From Volutella citrinella (lineage: Eukaryota; Ascomycota; Sordariomycetes; Hypocreales; Nectriaceae): a stretch of DNA of 64,000 nt. The position numbers and the translations under genes were made by a program. Positions 13,054 through 24,212 of this stretch are shown here, piece after piece. The stretch spans positions 2,046,001-2,110,000 of the forward strand of contig JAWZSP010000009.1 of the NCBI GenBank assembly GCA_034401135.1. Direction: 5' to 3'. The stretch's first letter is position 1. The number at the start of each line of letters is the position of its first letter. The notes beneath the pieces are model-generated. The model worked only from the letters and a program-made list of their open reading frames with translations. It did no database searches and was not told the DNA's origin.

Positions 13054-15192
13054 TTAGTCTATGGGCGTGACCTTGAGGAGCCTGGCACAGGGCGCAGCTG
13101 GGAGCGAAATCTTGACTGAGCCGCTCTTTGTATTCCACTCGTAGCTACAAGGCAACTTTGTCGGGTAAATGCACTCGACGGTGGCACTTCTACCCTCGAG
13201 CCGGGGAATGGGCAGCTCAGTTTGCGAGCCGTCACCTCGGGTATTCCAAACCGCAACATACAGCCGCTCGCCGGCATCCATGCCAAGTGCATGCCGGCTA
13301 TTATCCCAGGCAGGCAGCCCCAGCGGCCAGAATGGATCGCCGGATCTCAAATCTAACCGAACACTCTTGTATATTGTCATGGCCTCTCTGACCGCATCTA
13401 GCTGGACTTGCGACAGCTCAGCCAGCGTCCCGGAGAGATGAACCCGGCCGAGCATGCTGTTGATGAGGGTAATGTTGTTGACTTCGTTGGACCAGCCTGG
13501 CTGAGGATAAGCCCAAGAGGCGCTCTGCTCGGGACAGACGGCAGTGGGAGCGGCTGCCGCAATGGACGTGTACCAGACGGGGTCTTCCTGGTCGCTGGTG
13601 CTTTGTAGTGAGTGCGTAGCTAGCATGGCGTAGTCCATGCGCATACCGCCGGAGCTGCAGTTCTCAATCACGAGGCCGGGATATGCGTCGAAGAGGCCGT
13701 TGACCCAAGCCAGATACGCTCTGTTGTGTCCGAGGAGACCATCGCCGGGAGAACTCGCGTCGACGTCGGTTCCTTGCGTGACATCAATGTTGTAGTCAAA
13801 CTTGAAGTAGCCGACGCCAAGATGCCCGACCAGATGCCCGACTATGGCGTTCATGCGGCTGATGACGGCGGGATGACGGTAGTCGAGCTGGAACCGACCG
13901 TTCTCGACCAGCCGATGGCCGTGACGCTGGAAGAAGGCATCGGCCGGGAGTGAGTCTGCAGCCGGACACAGCACGCCCATGACTTCTGGCTCCAGCCATA
14001 GACCGGGGATCAGACCGGCCTCTCTGATCTTGGCCAGCGTCTTCTCAAGTCCGTCTGGGAACCTGCGCGTGCTCGGCGCCCACTCGCCCACCGTCTCCCA
14101 CCACCCCGCGTCGTCTGAATACCAGCCGCAGTCAATAACAAACATCTCGGCCCCGGCCTCGACAGCGGGAGAAATCAGGGCCTCGACCTTTTCGGCAGTT
14201 GGGTCGCCCATTAGGCAGTTCATGTAGTCGTTGAAGATGACGGGCATCCTGGCATTGTCGTCGTGCTGCCGCCGCATCAGCCGTCGGTACGCGTTGAGGG
14301 GCACAAACGCCGTCGAAAACTCCCCATTTACGACGGCGAGGGCGACGGAGACGCTCTCAAACGAGTCCCCGGGCTCCAGCTTCTTGGACCATGAGTGGTC
14401 CTGGTCCGTTGGGCCAGTAGCGCTCATATAGATGCTGCTCTTGTGGTCACCAATCTCCCACTTCCACGAACCGCTGTGCTCAATCTGCCAGAGGTATGAG
14501 AGCGTGCCGTCGGCGCGACTGAGGCCGCCCATAGGGAGATGGCCGTTGGTCGAGTGGCTTCCCTGGGAAGAGAGTGCAAACTGCTGGCGGGATCCATCTC
14601 GCAGGCCCGTTTCGCCGATGCCCACCTGCGTCAGCGTCCTCTCCTGCCACTGAGCCTCGCGGAACCAGTTATTGTGCGCATAGTAGACGCGCCAGTCGTG
14701 ATACCATCCATCGGTCGGCACTGTCAGGCCGCCGAGTACCATTGACGCGGCCGTCTGTAGGATCTGGGTCTTGGGTCCGTCGTTTGTGACTGTGATGCGC
14801 GATCGAAGCACAGGCACGTCTGCAAAGACGGACAGGCGAGTTGTCACAGATGTTTGGGTAACCGGGTCGCGTGTGGTGATTTCGAGCACCTTCTCCGGTC
14901 CAGCGGCGTACTCTTTGTGGGAGACATAGCGGAGTCGCAGACCGAGATAGCTCTCGATCAATCGCTTCGAGGAGCCAAACTGGCTACCTTCTCCAGCAAC
15001 ACGGATCTCATTGAGGCACAAGCTGGCATTGTGCTGGCTAGAAGAGCCTCCATTCTGTGTGGCAGCAGGTGTATTAGCTGGTCGAACCGATCGCAAATAG
15101 ACGTGCTTGTCCTGGTCGACGTCAATATCGACACAGAGCCCACCGGGCGTCCACGAGATGAAGCGCTGGAACTCGTGGACGGGTCTGAACAT
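13054..15192 (-). CDS. GH36 alpha-galactosidase, intracellular type
   Basis: One uninterrupted frame encodes 712 residues, the normal GH36 length. The enzyme removes terminal alpha-1,6-galactose from melibiose, raffinose-type sugars or galactomannan oligomers by a retaining mechanism. An N-terminal beta-sandwich is followed by the barrel, with FVIDCGWYSD at 351-360, PGLWLEPE at 396-403, the nucleophile Asp466 in YFKFDYN, ENCSSGGMRMD at 510-520 and acid/base Asp534 in TSDQED. There is no signal peptide, so it probably acts inside the cell on imported oligosaccharides. The frame stays open for about 19 codons upstream of the ATG at 15192 with coding-like sequence but no ATG. The start is therefore not fully secure. 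Confidence 0.93.
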   Translation of the reverse strand: MFRPVHEFQRFISWTPGGLCVDIDVDQDKHVYLRSVRPANTPAATQNGGSSSQHNASLCLNEIRVAGEGSQFGSSKRLIESYLGLRLRYVSHKEYAAGPEKVLEITTRDPVTQTSVTTRLSVFADVPVLRSRITVTNDGPKTQILQTAASMVLGGLTVPTDGWYHDWRVYYAHNNWFREAQWQERTLTQVGIGETGLRDGSRQQFALSSQGSHSTNGHLPMGGLSRADGTLSYLWQIEHSGSWKWEIGDHKSSIYMSATGPTDQDHSWSKKLEPGDSFESVSVALAVVNGEFSTAFVPLNAYRRLMRRQHDDNARMPVIFNDYMNCLMGDPTAEKVEALISPAVEAGAEMFVIDCGWYSDDAGWWETVGEWAPSTRRFPDGLEKTLAKIREAGLIPGLWLEPEVMGVLCPAADSLPADAFFQRHGHRLVENGRFQLDYRHPAVISRMNAIVGHLVGHLGVGYFKFDYNIDVTQGTDVDASSPGDGLLGHNRAYLAWVNGLFDAYPGLVIENCSSGGMRMDYAMLATHSLQSTSDQEDPVWYTSIAAAAPTAVCPEQSASWAYPQPGWSNEVNNITLINSMLGRVHLSGTLAELSQVQLDAVREAMTIYKSVRLDLRSGDPFWPLGLPAWDNSRHALGMDAGERLYVAVWNTRGDGSQTELPIPRLEGRSATVECIYPTKLPCSYEWNTKSGSVKISLPAAPCARLLKVTPID

Positions 15193-15937
15193 GTCGGCGA
15201 TTCGGAAATATTCGGCCTCGGTCGAAGGAGTAATCGAGCCTCGATGCGGTCACGACAGGAGACCTGGACATGACCTGAGTGTAGCTGCTCCGCCATGGCC
15301 CGACGTCGAGCTACTAAATAGCCCAGCCGCAGTCTAGGGAGACATCCTATTCGTGCGCGAAGCGGGTAGCAGTGGGAATTGCAAGGGGAGCATCATGACA
15401 CCGTCCGCTGGATGGAGCGGGGGATGGAGAGGTAGTCCGGGGCCAGTGGCTGGTGACGTCCCGTTGGTGGGCAAATCGGACACTCGCAGCGGAGCTTCTA
15501 GTCCACTGGCAAGACTGCCGCTGCATGCCCCCGCCACCGCCCGACTCCGGGGAAGCATTTGTGATTCGCGGCGTGGGTCCGATGGGCATCCCGGTGGACT
15601 CTCCGGTGGGCGGCGACCCGGCGGGCGGGTGTTAGTGTCCGGCGTCGCGGCCGATGCTTGGTGGTGTCATGACCCGCGCGTTGGATGGATCACGAGACAC
15701 ACTTAATTGAGCTGACAATGGCGTCATGCGGAAATGCCTGTCGCCGCCTTCGGGATAGAGTGAGCCGATCCGGGTGTTGGGGTTGATGCCGTGCCGTGTG
15801 GCTGCATCAGCTGGTGCATGCCGAAGCGGCAGATCAGACCAGGATAGGCTATTTCGTATAATCAGGAGCATCTGTGTGCATGAACGTTCTTGGAATTGCT
15901 CGCATGGCCTTTGACATGTTCAAGTAGTCTATGCAAT
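15193..15937. promoter_or_regulatory. Alpha-galactosidase promoter and GH39-like 3' region
   Basis: This 745 bp GC-rich region has no gene. It contains TCCGGTGGG at 15602-15610 and a CCGGTGG at 15591. The nonamer also occurs twice in the GH39/permease promoter and once upstream of the Zn2Cys6 gene at 24213. Confidence 0.45.
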
Positions 15938-17565
15938 CTAATTTGACATTCTTATCTCAAAGGCGTATGCTGTAACAGCGTCGGCATGCTGCATCACGAC
16001 CGTCAGTTTCCCTCCCTCCACCACCTGCTCCCCCTCGCCCAGGTCTTGTGGCCCATCCACTTGCTTGAACTTGTCGCCGTCAAGAACGGGAAAAGAAAGG
16101 GTCTTGATGGTCGCTTTGCTTCCAGCAGGAAGCCCGACGACATCAATCGACCAGTTGCCCGGTCGGGATCGAGTGCCAGCCAGGATGCGGACGACGTTCC
16201 CTTCCTTCGTGGCAAACACGTCTAGCAAGCCATCTGTAGTGGGCGTGGTCTTGAGCCGTTTTCCCTGCATGGCAGAGGCATAGTATTTGTACACTTGGTA
16301 CTCGGCCGTGGGCCAGTACCCGGTGCCCTCGATCTGGTAGTTGTCTGTTCCAGCAGCAGGCTTGCTCAGAAGACCTGGAAGTACAAGTGTTAGTGACTTT
16401 GGCTCCGTAATTGAAGACTGAAGAGTCTTACCTGCAAGAAAGTCGTGGAGAGCGCCAGCAATGGCCCAGTTGCCCCTCAGACCGTGAGCATTCTCACGCT
16501 CAAGCCCGGCAATCCACCAGGCACCAGCAGAAGGGACCTGTTCACCGTAGACTGCATATTCATTGATGTTGATATCCAGCCCACGCTCCGGCTCAACTTT
16601 GTATACTGCCAGCAGTTGGCGGAACTGGGCGACTGACTTTGCCATGTCCATTGCGTCGTCTCCCATTTCCATGTGCCAAGCCCACTGATCAGGCAGCGTC
16701 TGCGGCTCCTCGGTCGTGGCTTGGGCAAGGAAGCTGGTCCACCATTCGTGAGTGGTTGAAGGGACGGCTGACATGCTGGGACCGGTTATTCGGACGCCGG
16801 GTAGCACTTTCCTGTGGCATGTTAGACAATTGACAGGCAGTTTTTCGTCCTTCTATTTGTACTCACCTGATTGTGCGGTATGTGCGAGACCACAGGGCCA
16901 ACCATTGCTCCTTGGATCGATTCCAGAAGAAGTTCAAGTCTGGCTCGTTCCAGATGTCGATGATGAGCCCTGGCGTCATTGCACTCGCGCTGATGTCGGC
17001 TAGGGTCTGCTCGAGGAAGGCATCCCACTTGGACCAGCTGTCTCCATCACCAGGATACTCAAAGTCTTCCGATTGCCCGCCATCAGCGCCCCAAGCCGCA
17101 GGTAAAAGGTAGATGTACTCTCCCCCGTGCTTGCGAGTGGTGTGGTAGTTGCTCAACGCAGATGCAAATCGCGCCTATGACTTGCCATCAGTAAACCGGG
17201 CTCGAGACGGTACGGGTGCATGCTGCTTGCTCACCCTGTAATCTTCAATGCTATGCGAGTAACCCACGGTGCCTGGAAGCTGGGATCCGCCACTGCGACT
17301 GAAGTTGAAGCCAATGTCTTTGTAAAAATGATCTGGGATCTGGTCCTGCTTGTCTGGGATGCCGTACAAAATCCCAGAGGCAAGCTGTCTTGTAGGACCG
17401 GTTTCCGCCGTCACGTTTACAGTAGCCGTGCCAGTCGCAGCTGGTTTCGCTTCTGCAACCTCAGTCGGCAGGTTTCGAAGCAGCGACAGATATTCCTCTA
17501 AGACACGGAAGCGGTGATGTTAGAAATGCATCCAAAGACCAAACAGTGGGTGCTTACCAGGCATG
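15938..17565 (-). CDS. GH39-like clan GH-A glycoside hydrolase
   Basis: Five exons (17565-17559, 17497-17235, 17174-16867, 16811-16432, 16374-15938) give 464 residues. The first coding exon is only seven bases. The barrel shows IIDIWNEPDLNFFW with acid/base Glu167 in the NEP motif, and LDININEYAVYGE with a probable nucleophile Glu277. A C-terminal beta-sandwich follows. This layout fits clan GH-A retaining enzymes and most resembles GH39. The sugar could be xylose, galactose or another residue, which I cannot decide. No signal peptide is seen, which suggests intracellular action beside the likewise cytosolic alpha-galactosidase. It is divergent from a sugar permease with 567 bp between starts, so the two are probably co-regulated. 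Confidence 0.8.
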
Positions 17566-18132
17566 ATGTCTATGTTTACTGGGGTGGTAGGTAATATGGT
17601 GTTGTAGTTGGAGTCGGAGTGGAAAGGTCTCCTGGCCAGGTGGAAACAGCAGCTATAATGACTCGGACAAGGTTGTAAGTTGAATGCTCATATGTCACGA
17701 AACCCAATTCGCGGGTGGAGCACCCCAAACCGCCGAAGTTGCTCGTCTGATCCTTGGGGGAGAGCGAATCCACTCCGGTGGGCTGTCCGGTGGGAGACCA
17801 CATCTGACTGGCTGCGGAACATGAGACTCCATCCACACTCCGGCGCCAGTGGCCCTGGCCACCCCCGCAGAACGGCTCATTGGCGGGGTAAGGAAACGCC
17901 TAGAGCTTCCCTGTTTGCTCACAATTGGCATTGGCCAGCTGCATTGTCGCCAACACCACATGGTTACCCCATGGGGATTGGGGATCGACTCGGGTTAGCC
18001 TTGGATTTTCTGCAACCTCGTCGTAATTATATAAACTGCCTCTAGACTCCACATGTTCCAGTTTTCCTATCCCATCAGTCTTCAGATCTCAATTGTCTTG
18101 GCTTGGTGTTTCTCTCCAAGCCTCTCGACATC
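17566..18132. promoter_or_regulatory. Divergent promoter of GH39-like gene and sugar permease
   Basis: The nonamer TCCGGTGGG occurs twice as a direct repeat, at 17774-17782 and 17786-17794 (12-bp period). A further TCCGGCG lies near 17840. The arrangement looks like a paired activator site. Confidence 0.5.
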
Positions 18133-19898
18133 ATGTCCAATCCGCCGCACATCGAGGAGAAGCCCTCGGCCATCGACCACCTCGAGGCCACCGACGCTGA
18201 TCCCTCGACCCAGAAAGAATGGAGCCACATCCAAGGACAGCAGGGTGCCGATGCCGAGCACAACATGACTGTGTGGGAGGCCATCAGGGCGTACCCCGGA
18301 GCCATCATGTGGTCGTTTCTGCTTTCGTCCGCCATCATCATGGAGGGATATGACATCGTCCTGATCGGCAACCTCATGGCCCAACCTTCCTTTCAGAAGG
18401 CGTACGGCGGCTACTACGGCGAGAAGCTCGGCTATCAGATCTCGGGACCCTGGCAGGCTGGACTCGGAAACGCCACGGCCTGTGGTACCATCATCGGAGC
18501 CTTTGCCAACGGCTGGCTGACGCAAAAGTTTGGCTACCGCAAGACCCTGGTTGCTTCCCTTGCCGCCGTCACCGGCTTCATCTTCATCACATTCTTCGCC
18601 AAGAACCTGCCCATGCTGCTCGTCGGCTCGACCCTTTGTGGCCTGCCCTGGGGTGTCTTCGCGACAATGGCGCCCGCCTACGCTTCCGAGATCTGCCCCA
18701 TGGCTCTGCGAGGCTATCTCGCAAATTACGTCTGCCTCTGTTGGGCACTGGGCCAGCTCATGGCTGCCGGCGTCCTCTTCAGCTTCGAGAGCAACCCCAC
18801 CCAATGGGCCTACCGCATCCCCTTCGCCCTGCAGTGGATGTGGCCGATTCCTCTGATGCTTGTCCTGTGGTTTACCCCCGAGTCGCCGTACTGGCTTGCG
18901 CGCCACAACAGGCTGGACGAGGCGAAGCATGTACTCAGGCGCATCGCTGGGAAGACGTCTACGAGCGATGATGACATTGAGAAGCGACTGGCCATGATTG
19001 TCCACACCAACAAGATTGAGGGTGAGCACTCGGAAGGAACCAGCTACCTCGACTGCTTCAAGGGCCTCAACCTTCGCCGCACCGAGATTGTCTGCATGGT
19101 GTTTGTGGCTCAGAACACGACTGGTGTTGCCATTGGCGGCACCCCGACATACTTCTTCCTCCAGGCTGGCGTCAGCTCGAGCAACTCGTTCAAGTTTGCA
19201 ACAGGAGCCCTCGGCCTCGCTTCCGTGGGCGTCTTCATCTCCTGGGCTCTCATCTACCGCATCGGACGTCGCACTCTTTATGTCTGGGCTGCCGGCGTTC
19301 TTACTGTCCTGCTCTTGCTCGTCGGTGTCCTCGCGACAATCCCGCAGAATCCATCTATTAGCTTCGGACAAGCCGGCCTCGTTCTGGCCTGGGAGATCAT
19401 CTTTTACGCCTCCATTGGCCCTGTCTGCTACGCCATCATTGGCGAGATCCCGGCCGTGAAGCTGCGCAGCAAGAGCATCTGTCTAGCGCGCATCTCGTAC
19501 TACATCACGCAAATCCTCATCGGCACGATTAACCCGTACATGATCAACCCGACCGAGGGCAACTGGAAGGGCAAGGTTGGCTACTTCTGGGTGAGTTAAT
19601 GCCTGGACATCCTCGATTGTCTGGAATAAGTATCTAATGCGAGTTGACAGGCTGGTACCGCGCTTCTGACCTTTATCTGGTGCTTTTTCCGTCTTCCAGA
19701 AACAATGGTGAGATTCCCCCAAATATCCGGTCGATTTTGCAGTGATTGCTAACGGCAGTTGTAAAACAGGGCCGCAGCTTTGAGGAGATTGACATTTTGT
19801 TTGCCAACAAGACTCCCGCTCGCAAGTTTGCCACGACAAAGGTTGATGCATATGCCTTGGATGCGGAGAACCGTATCGTAGAGCCAGCGTCGGCGTAG
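18133..19898 (+). CDS. MFS sugar permease (maltose/oligosaccharide-type)
   Basis: Exons 18133-19590, 19651-19707 and 19770-19898 encode 547 residues. It is a 12-segment major facilitator of the sugar porter family. It has the EGYDIVLIG first helix, GYRKTL in the loop between helices 2 and 3, APAYASEICPMALRG, the PESPYWLARHNR motif after helix 6, and the terminal PET and FEEIDILF typical of fungal alpha-glucoside and hexose transporters. It imports a sugar or disaccharide with protons at the plasma membrane. The start is the ATG at 18133. Its position between two glycosidases and two regulators suggests it feeds oligosaccharides to the cytosolic hydrolases. The exact sugar is inferred, not shown. 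Confidence 0.93.
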
Positions 19899-20294
19899 GT
19901 GGGCAAAGGACATTGCAGGCTGGCCAGGGACTTGTTCGATGGAGGGATTGATGTTGCCAAGAATGCACTCTCTTGTATCGTATTCAATAACTGGAAATTG
20001 GTCATTGCCACATCGAGACTCTGAGACTCCAAGTTCCCAGGTGGTGGACAGTCTGCGTAGCCAACAACAAGTGCCTCTGTAGTTAGGGGCACCGAACGCA
20101 TGGATCAGATGATTGCCTCCCCACATCGACAGCTAGCGCTTGCGTTAGGCGTGCCAATGGGATACCAGCTTGAGCGTTGCGGGGTGGTCTCCACGAGCAC
20201 TCACATCAACCGTCCCGCTTTCGGACAATGAGGAGTGGTCCCCCCCAAACGATCATCGAATGCTGTGCCGGCCACCAGAAGCAAACCGGCCGCC
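19899..20294. other. Intergenic, permease 3' end and regulator promoter
   Basis: This 396 bp tandem spacer has no recognisable gene. GCCGCC directly precedes the regulator ATG at 20295. Confidence 0.5.
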
Positions 20295-23200
20295 ATGTCG
20301 ACGCTCCGAGGCCAGCCGCCGTGCCCGCCGTCGCGCGAGGCAGACGGCAAGTTCCAATGCCGGCAGTGTCCCAGCAGCTTCACGCGGCCCGAGCACCTCA
20401 AGCGGCACCAGCAGGGCCACGACGCGCACAAGCGATTCTCGTGCCCCGTCTGCCAAAAGAGGTTTACACGGAGGTGAGATTTCCGCTTTCTGTCTGTGTG
20501 TGTGTGCTAGACGCGCGCTGACCCCCATCCAAGCGACATCTTGACGCGCCATACGGCCATCCACGACGGGCCCAGTCCGTCGTCTCTGCCGCTCCCCATG
20601 CAGGGTGACCCGGCTAGGCGGCAGAGGGCCTGTACTGAGTGCGCGGCTGCGAGGCAGAAGTGCTCCAAGTCGGATCCTTGCACGCGATGCCGGGTACGGT
20701 CCCTTGTGTGTGTCTACCCCGATAGCAAGGACAGACGCCGCCTAAGCAACCCCAACGCCGACCGCGTGTCTCCTTTGTCCTATGCCTTTGATCAGCAGAC
20801 CGGCGCAGTTCTTGGGGACGGTACGGATGGAAATCGCAGAGGATCGATACCTCAAAATGCTGCTGGATCGTCCTTTCATGCAGATATAAGCCCCGGAGAT
20901 GCCATCCCGGCGAGCAGGAGCCCAATCCAGAGACAGCCTCACCTCCACGAGCGATATCCAGCCAACGCACAACCATTTGGAGACAGTGTCGATGAACCCT
21001 CGACCGTAACGCAGCCTGGACTTTTTCAACATGTCCCGCTTTCAACGGTTGAAGGTAATGAGCCTCCAACGCCCGCATTCGACAATAATGTGGACTTTCA
21101 GATGGACTGGATCTTCTCAAACGACCAGTTTGGCATTGATTACACCTCAATGCTTCCAGCCACTGCCAAATCTCCGAGTAGAGGCCAGCAGTCGATACGA
21201 GCGACAACCTCGCAAAGCCCTGTGACCACTAAGAGCACGCCGCAGGGGAACTTGTCACATCCAAGGTCTCATCACCGCTCTTCGTCTTCGCATTCGACAC
21301 ACTCCCCAATGGACATGGTATCGCCGCTCCCTCAAACACCAGTCGGCCTACTACCCCCCGGTGCAACGCAAGGCGGTTTATATGCCACCAGTACCGACGG
21401 AGCCCGGCTGCCCTGTACAAGCCGACCGCGAGCGGCCTCGGTTCTCCAGGTCCAAAACGGACATTCGATCCCACCAATTGCAGACGACCCGTATCTCGAA
21501 GGACCCGAGGAGAACGCCTTGAGTTTTCCGGATTTGAGATTTATGGTGCTGCCCAGTGTCCCAGGCGGAGATGCTGCCCACATTCTCAGCCAGGAGATGC
21601 ATGAGGCACTTGTCAACAAGTTCGATACGCTCTGTCTCAACAACGACAACTATCGTATCCCGTTTACCTCATCCGAATTCCCCACGGTTGAACATTTCAA
21701 CCTGTTTATCGCCCTTTACTTTGAACAATTCACACATTTATTGCCGATTATACACAGAGCATTCTTCAATGCAAACGACAACTTGCCGTTGACCCTCGCC
21801 GTGGCTGCCATTGGGTCTCAATACACAAAGACCCAGGAGATGTGGCCTTGTGTCCGACCAATGCATGAGTTTTTGAGAAGAGTGCTTCAAATAGAGCAGG
21901 AGAAGGAGGACCAGGTGCCAAACAATCTTGGCTTGCTTCAGGCGTTGGTCCTTGCCCATGTCGGACAACTGTACTCTGGGTGTCGGAGTCTTGAGCTATT
22001 TGCAATGAAACACCATGGTGAGATCGTGAGCTTTGTCAAGTACGGTGGGCTTTTGCGACCATTGGATGCGGATGCGTGTATGGCTGAGGGCGAGGACGGA
22101 GCACAAAAGTGGAAAACATGGATCGAGGGCGAGACTCGAAGGCGCCTGGGCTATACAATCTGGGTAAGCAATTATTCATCTTGAGGTGTTTTTCTGCTGA
22201 CACGTGGACAGCTCATTGACGGCATGATGGCATATCATTTCCGCACCGAGGCATTTCTAGGTACCGATGCGGCCCGCAGTGAGCTGCCACACGATGGTTT
22301 GTGGGATGCAAAGACCGAGAGTGACTGGAACAGCCTGTTTGGCAAAGTGGAAGGTATGCTGCAAGTTTATCGATCTGATGCGCGAGATTCTTACAAATCT
22401 GCAGAGAATCCTTCTCTGTTCACAGCTGTCCAGCAGATCTTCATGGAGAAGCATGTCAAACCCGACATTGGAGAATTCAGCCGCGTTCTTCTGCTGCATG
22501 GTCTATACAGAGAAGTTCTCCAACTCAAGGCGTGCTCTCATACCTCGGTTTTGGCCTGGATTCTATCGGGCCACTCGCCGCAAGATGTCAAGCAGGCGCA
22601 GAAGCAAGGTCGGTGGTCGAGCTTTGATGATGGGGGAAGCCCGACGTCTCACAGCTCGGTGTTTGTGAGGTGCCAGAACGAGGCAATGGACTGCGTTGAC
22701 ACTCTCCACTGGGCTGCGAATGCGACTATTGCTCTACTTTCGGGGGCGGAGCATCCGACCGTCATGCATCTTCACTTGTCTCGTGCAGTGCTTCTCGCGC
22801 CGCATGCAGCGATGATGACACTCGCGCTTGCAGCAACTCGTGACTCAAGCATCAACGGGTCACATAGGATGCTGCCAACACTGATGGAGGTTTCTGAAGC
22901 TGAGGAGGAGATTATTCGATGGATCCAGTGTGATCAGGTATGCAATGACATTGATGGTTTGGTACAGAAACTAATGATTCAGTAGTCAAAGGCTAGGCTG
23001 GTGGCACTACATTGCGGTTCCGTGTACTGGCATTTGAGACGATACTCGACAATGGCATTCTACGAACCTCTGTCCGTCTTCCTCGCGACCCTCACTCTGT
23101 GGTCGTTCATGTACTACACAGTCAAAGGCCAGAATGGAGAACTGGGCTCCATTGCCGCGAGTCAACCCGACGCCCCATCAGGGCTGCCCACTCCAGAAGG

Positions 23201-23561
23201 CGAAGATGCGATACCCGAGAACAACATACCTGACCCGAACCTCGGCCGAATTCCTCAAGCCTCTGATGCATACATGCCGCAGCCGCCGCCAAGATCACCG
23301 GAGGATGATGGCGACACAGGACTGGTCTTTTTCCACCTAGACCGCCCGCTCGACGACGAAATGGTTCAGCGATTCGTAAGAGCGGGCGGGCCCGTCGATA
23401 TGAAGGTATTCATCACCGGTGTGGGAGACATTTATAAGCCAGAGGCGGCAAATCGCGTCTTGAGGGAAGGCCGCAAGATCCTGTCTGGCGTGAGTGTGGC
23501 ATGGAGCCGAACGAGACGATATGACGAGATGCTCAAGGCAATCGAAATGAAATATACGTAG
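20295..23561 (+). CDS. Transcription factor with two C2H2 fingers plus Zn2Cys6
   Basis: Exons 20295-20473, 20534-22163, 22212-22937 and 22986-23561 give 1036 residues. Two C2H2 fingers come first (Cys22/Cys25/His38/His42 and Cys50/Cys53/His66/His70). A binuclear cluster follows with Cys at 93, 96, 103, 109, 112 and 119. An intron splits the second finger. A Ser/Pro/Thr-rich linker leads to a fungal middle homology domain starting near FPTVEHFNLFIALYFEQFTHLLPIIH. The double DNA-binding head is a known but minority fungal design. It lies immediately downstream of the sugar permease on the same strand, so it is a strong candidate regulator of the glycoside block. The upstream in-frame start at 20235 is GTG, so the ATG at 20295 was preferred. 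Confidence 0.9.
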
Positions 23562-24212
23562 GGGCTTTAAAGGGTTGTATTATCAATGTTCAAATAGGGA
23601 ATGGAAGAAAGGGAAGCTATCGCCCCTGGAAATGTCTATCATTCTTTTGGAAGAAAGCAGTGGAAGATGAAGTCTAGCATTAAGTGGCCAAAACCCTGTT
23701 ATCTTGCGGCATCCACAAACAAATGCCGTCGCCTGAATTGGCATAGGTACGAACGACCTGGCTCCAACAAGGGTGCCGATGCATTGTAACCGAGTCGCGT
23801 GTGTCCGGGGCTAGCTCATGATTCCCCATGGGGATTCCGGAGGTTGGGGGTGTTAACTCACTCCGGCACTTCCATGGTCGTATTTCCGACCCCCCCTGCA
23901 ACCAAGCTTGGAGATACCCTGGTGGGTCTGTGTTGACTCGTCGGGGAGTATCGGTGTGGAGGCCGAGGCAAGCTTGCGAGCGGAGTCACATGTCCTGCCT
24001 CTCTGTAGCATCAACCGTGGCTGTCGGACTCTCGGAGGTGGAGTCCGATGGATTCTTGACAGGTCATCCCACCGGAGACCAATTCGTTATCACTGGCGGC
24101 CCATGTACGTGCCCACTCCCGTCTCCAGTATTGTCCCATAGGAGCGGTTCGCCGAGCAATCTGTCGCAGCATCCAACCAACCAGCGTGGCCTGATCCAAC
24201 CATCTACCGATA
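23562..24212. promoter_or_regulatory. Promoter region of second Zn2Cys6 gene
   Basis: This 651 bp spacer contains CCCACCGGA at 24068-24076, the reverse complement of the TCCGGTGGG word found in the glycoside promoters, about 140 bp upstream of the ATG. A GGGGATTCCGGAG word lies at about 23834. No gene is seen. Confidence 0.4.

Noticed and set aside
18082..19371. 429-codon open frame antisense to the sugar permease
   Set aside because: It lies wholly opposite a clear MFS gene, has an Asp/Glu/Gly/His-rich composition expected from a codon-biased antisense frame, and shows no domain.
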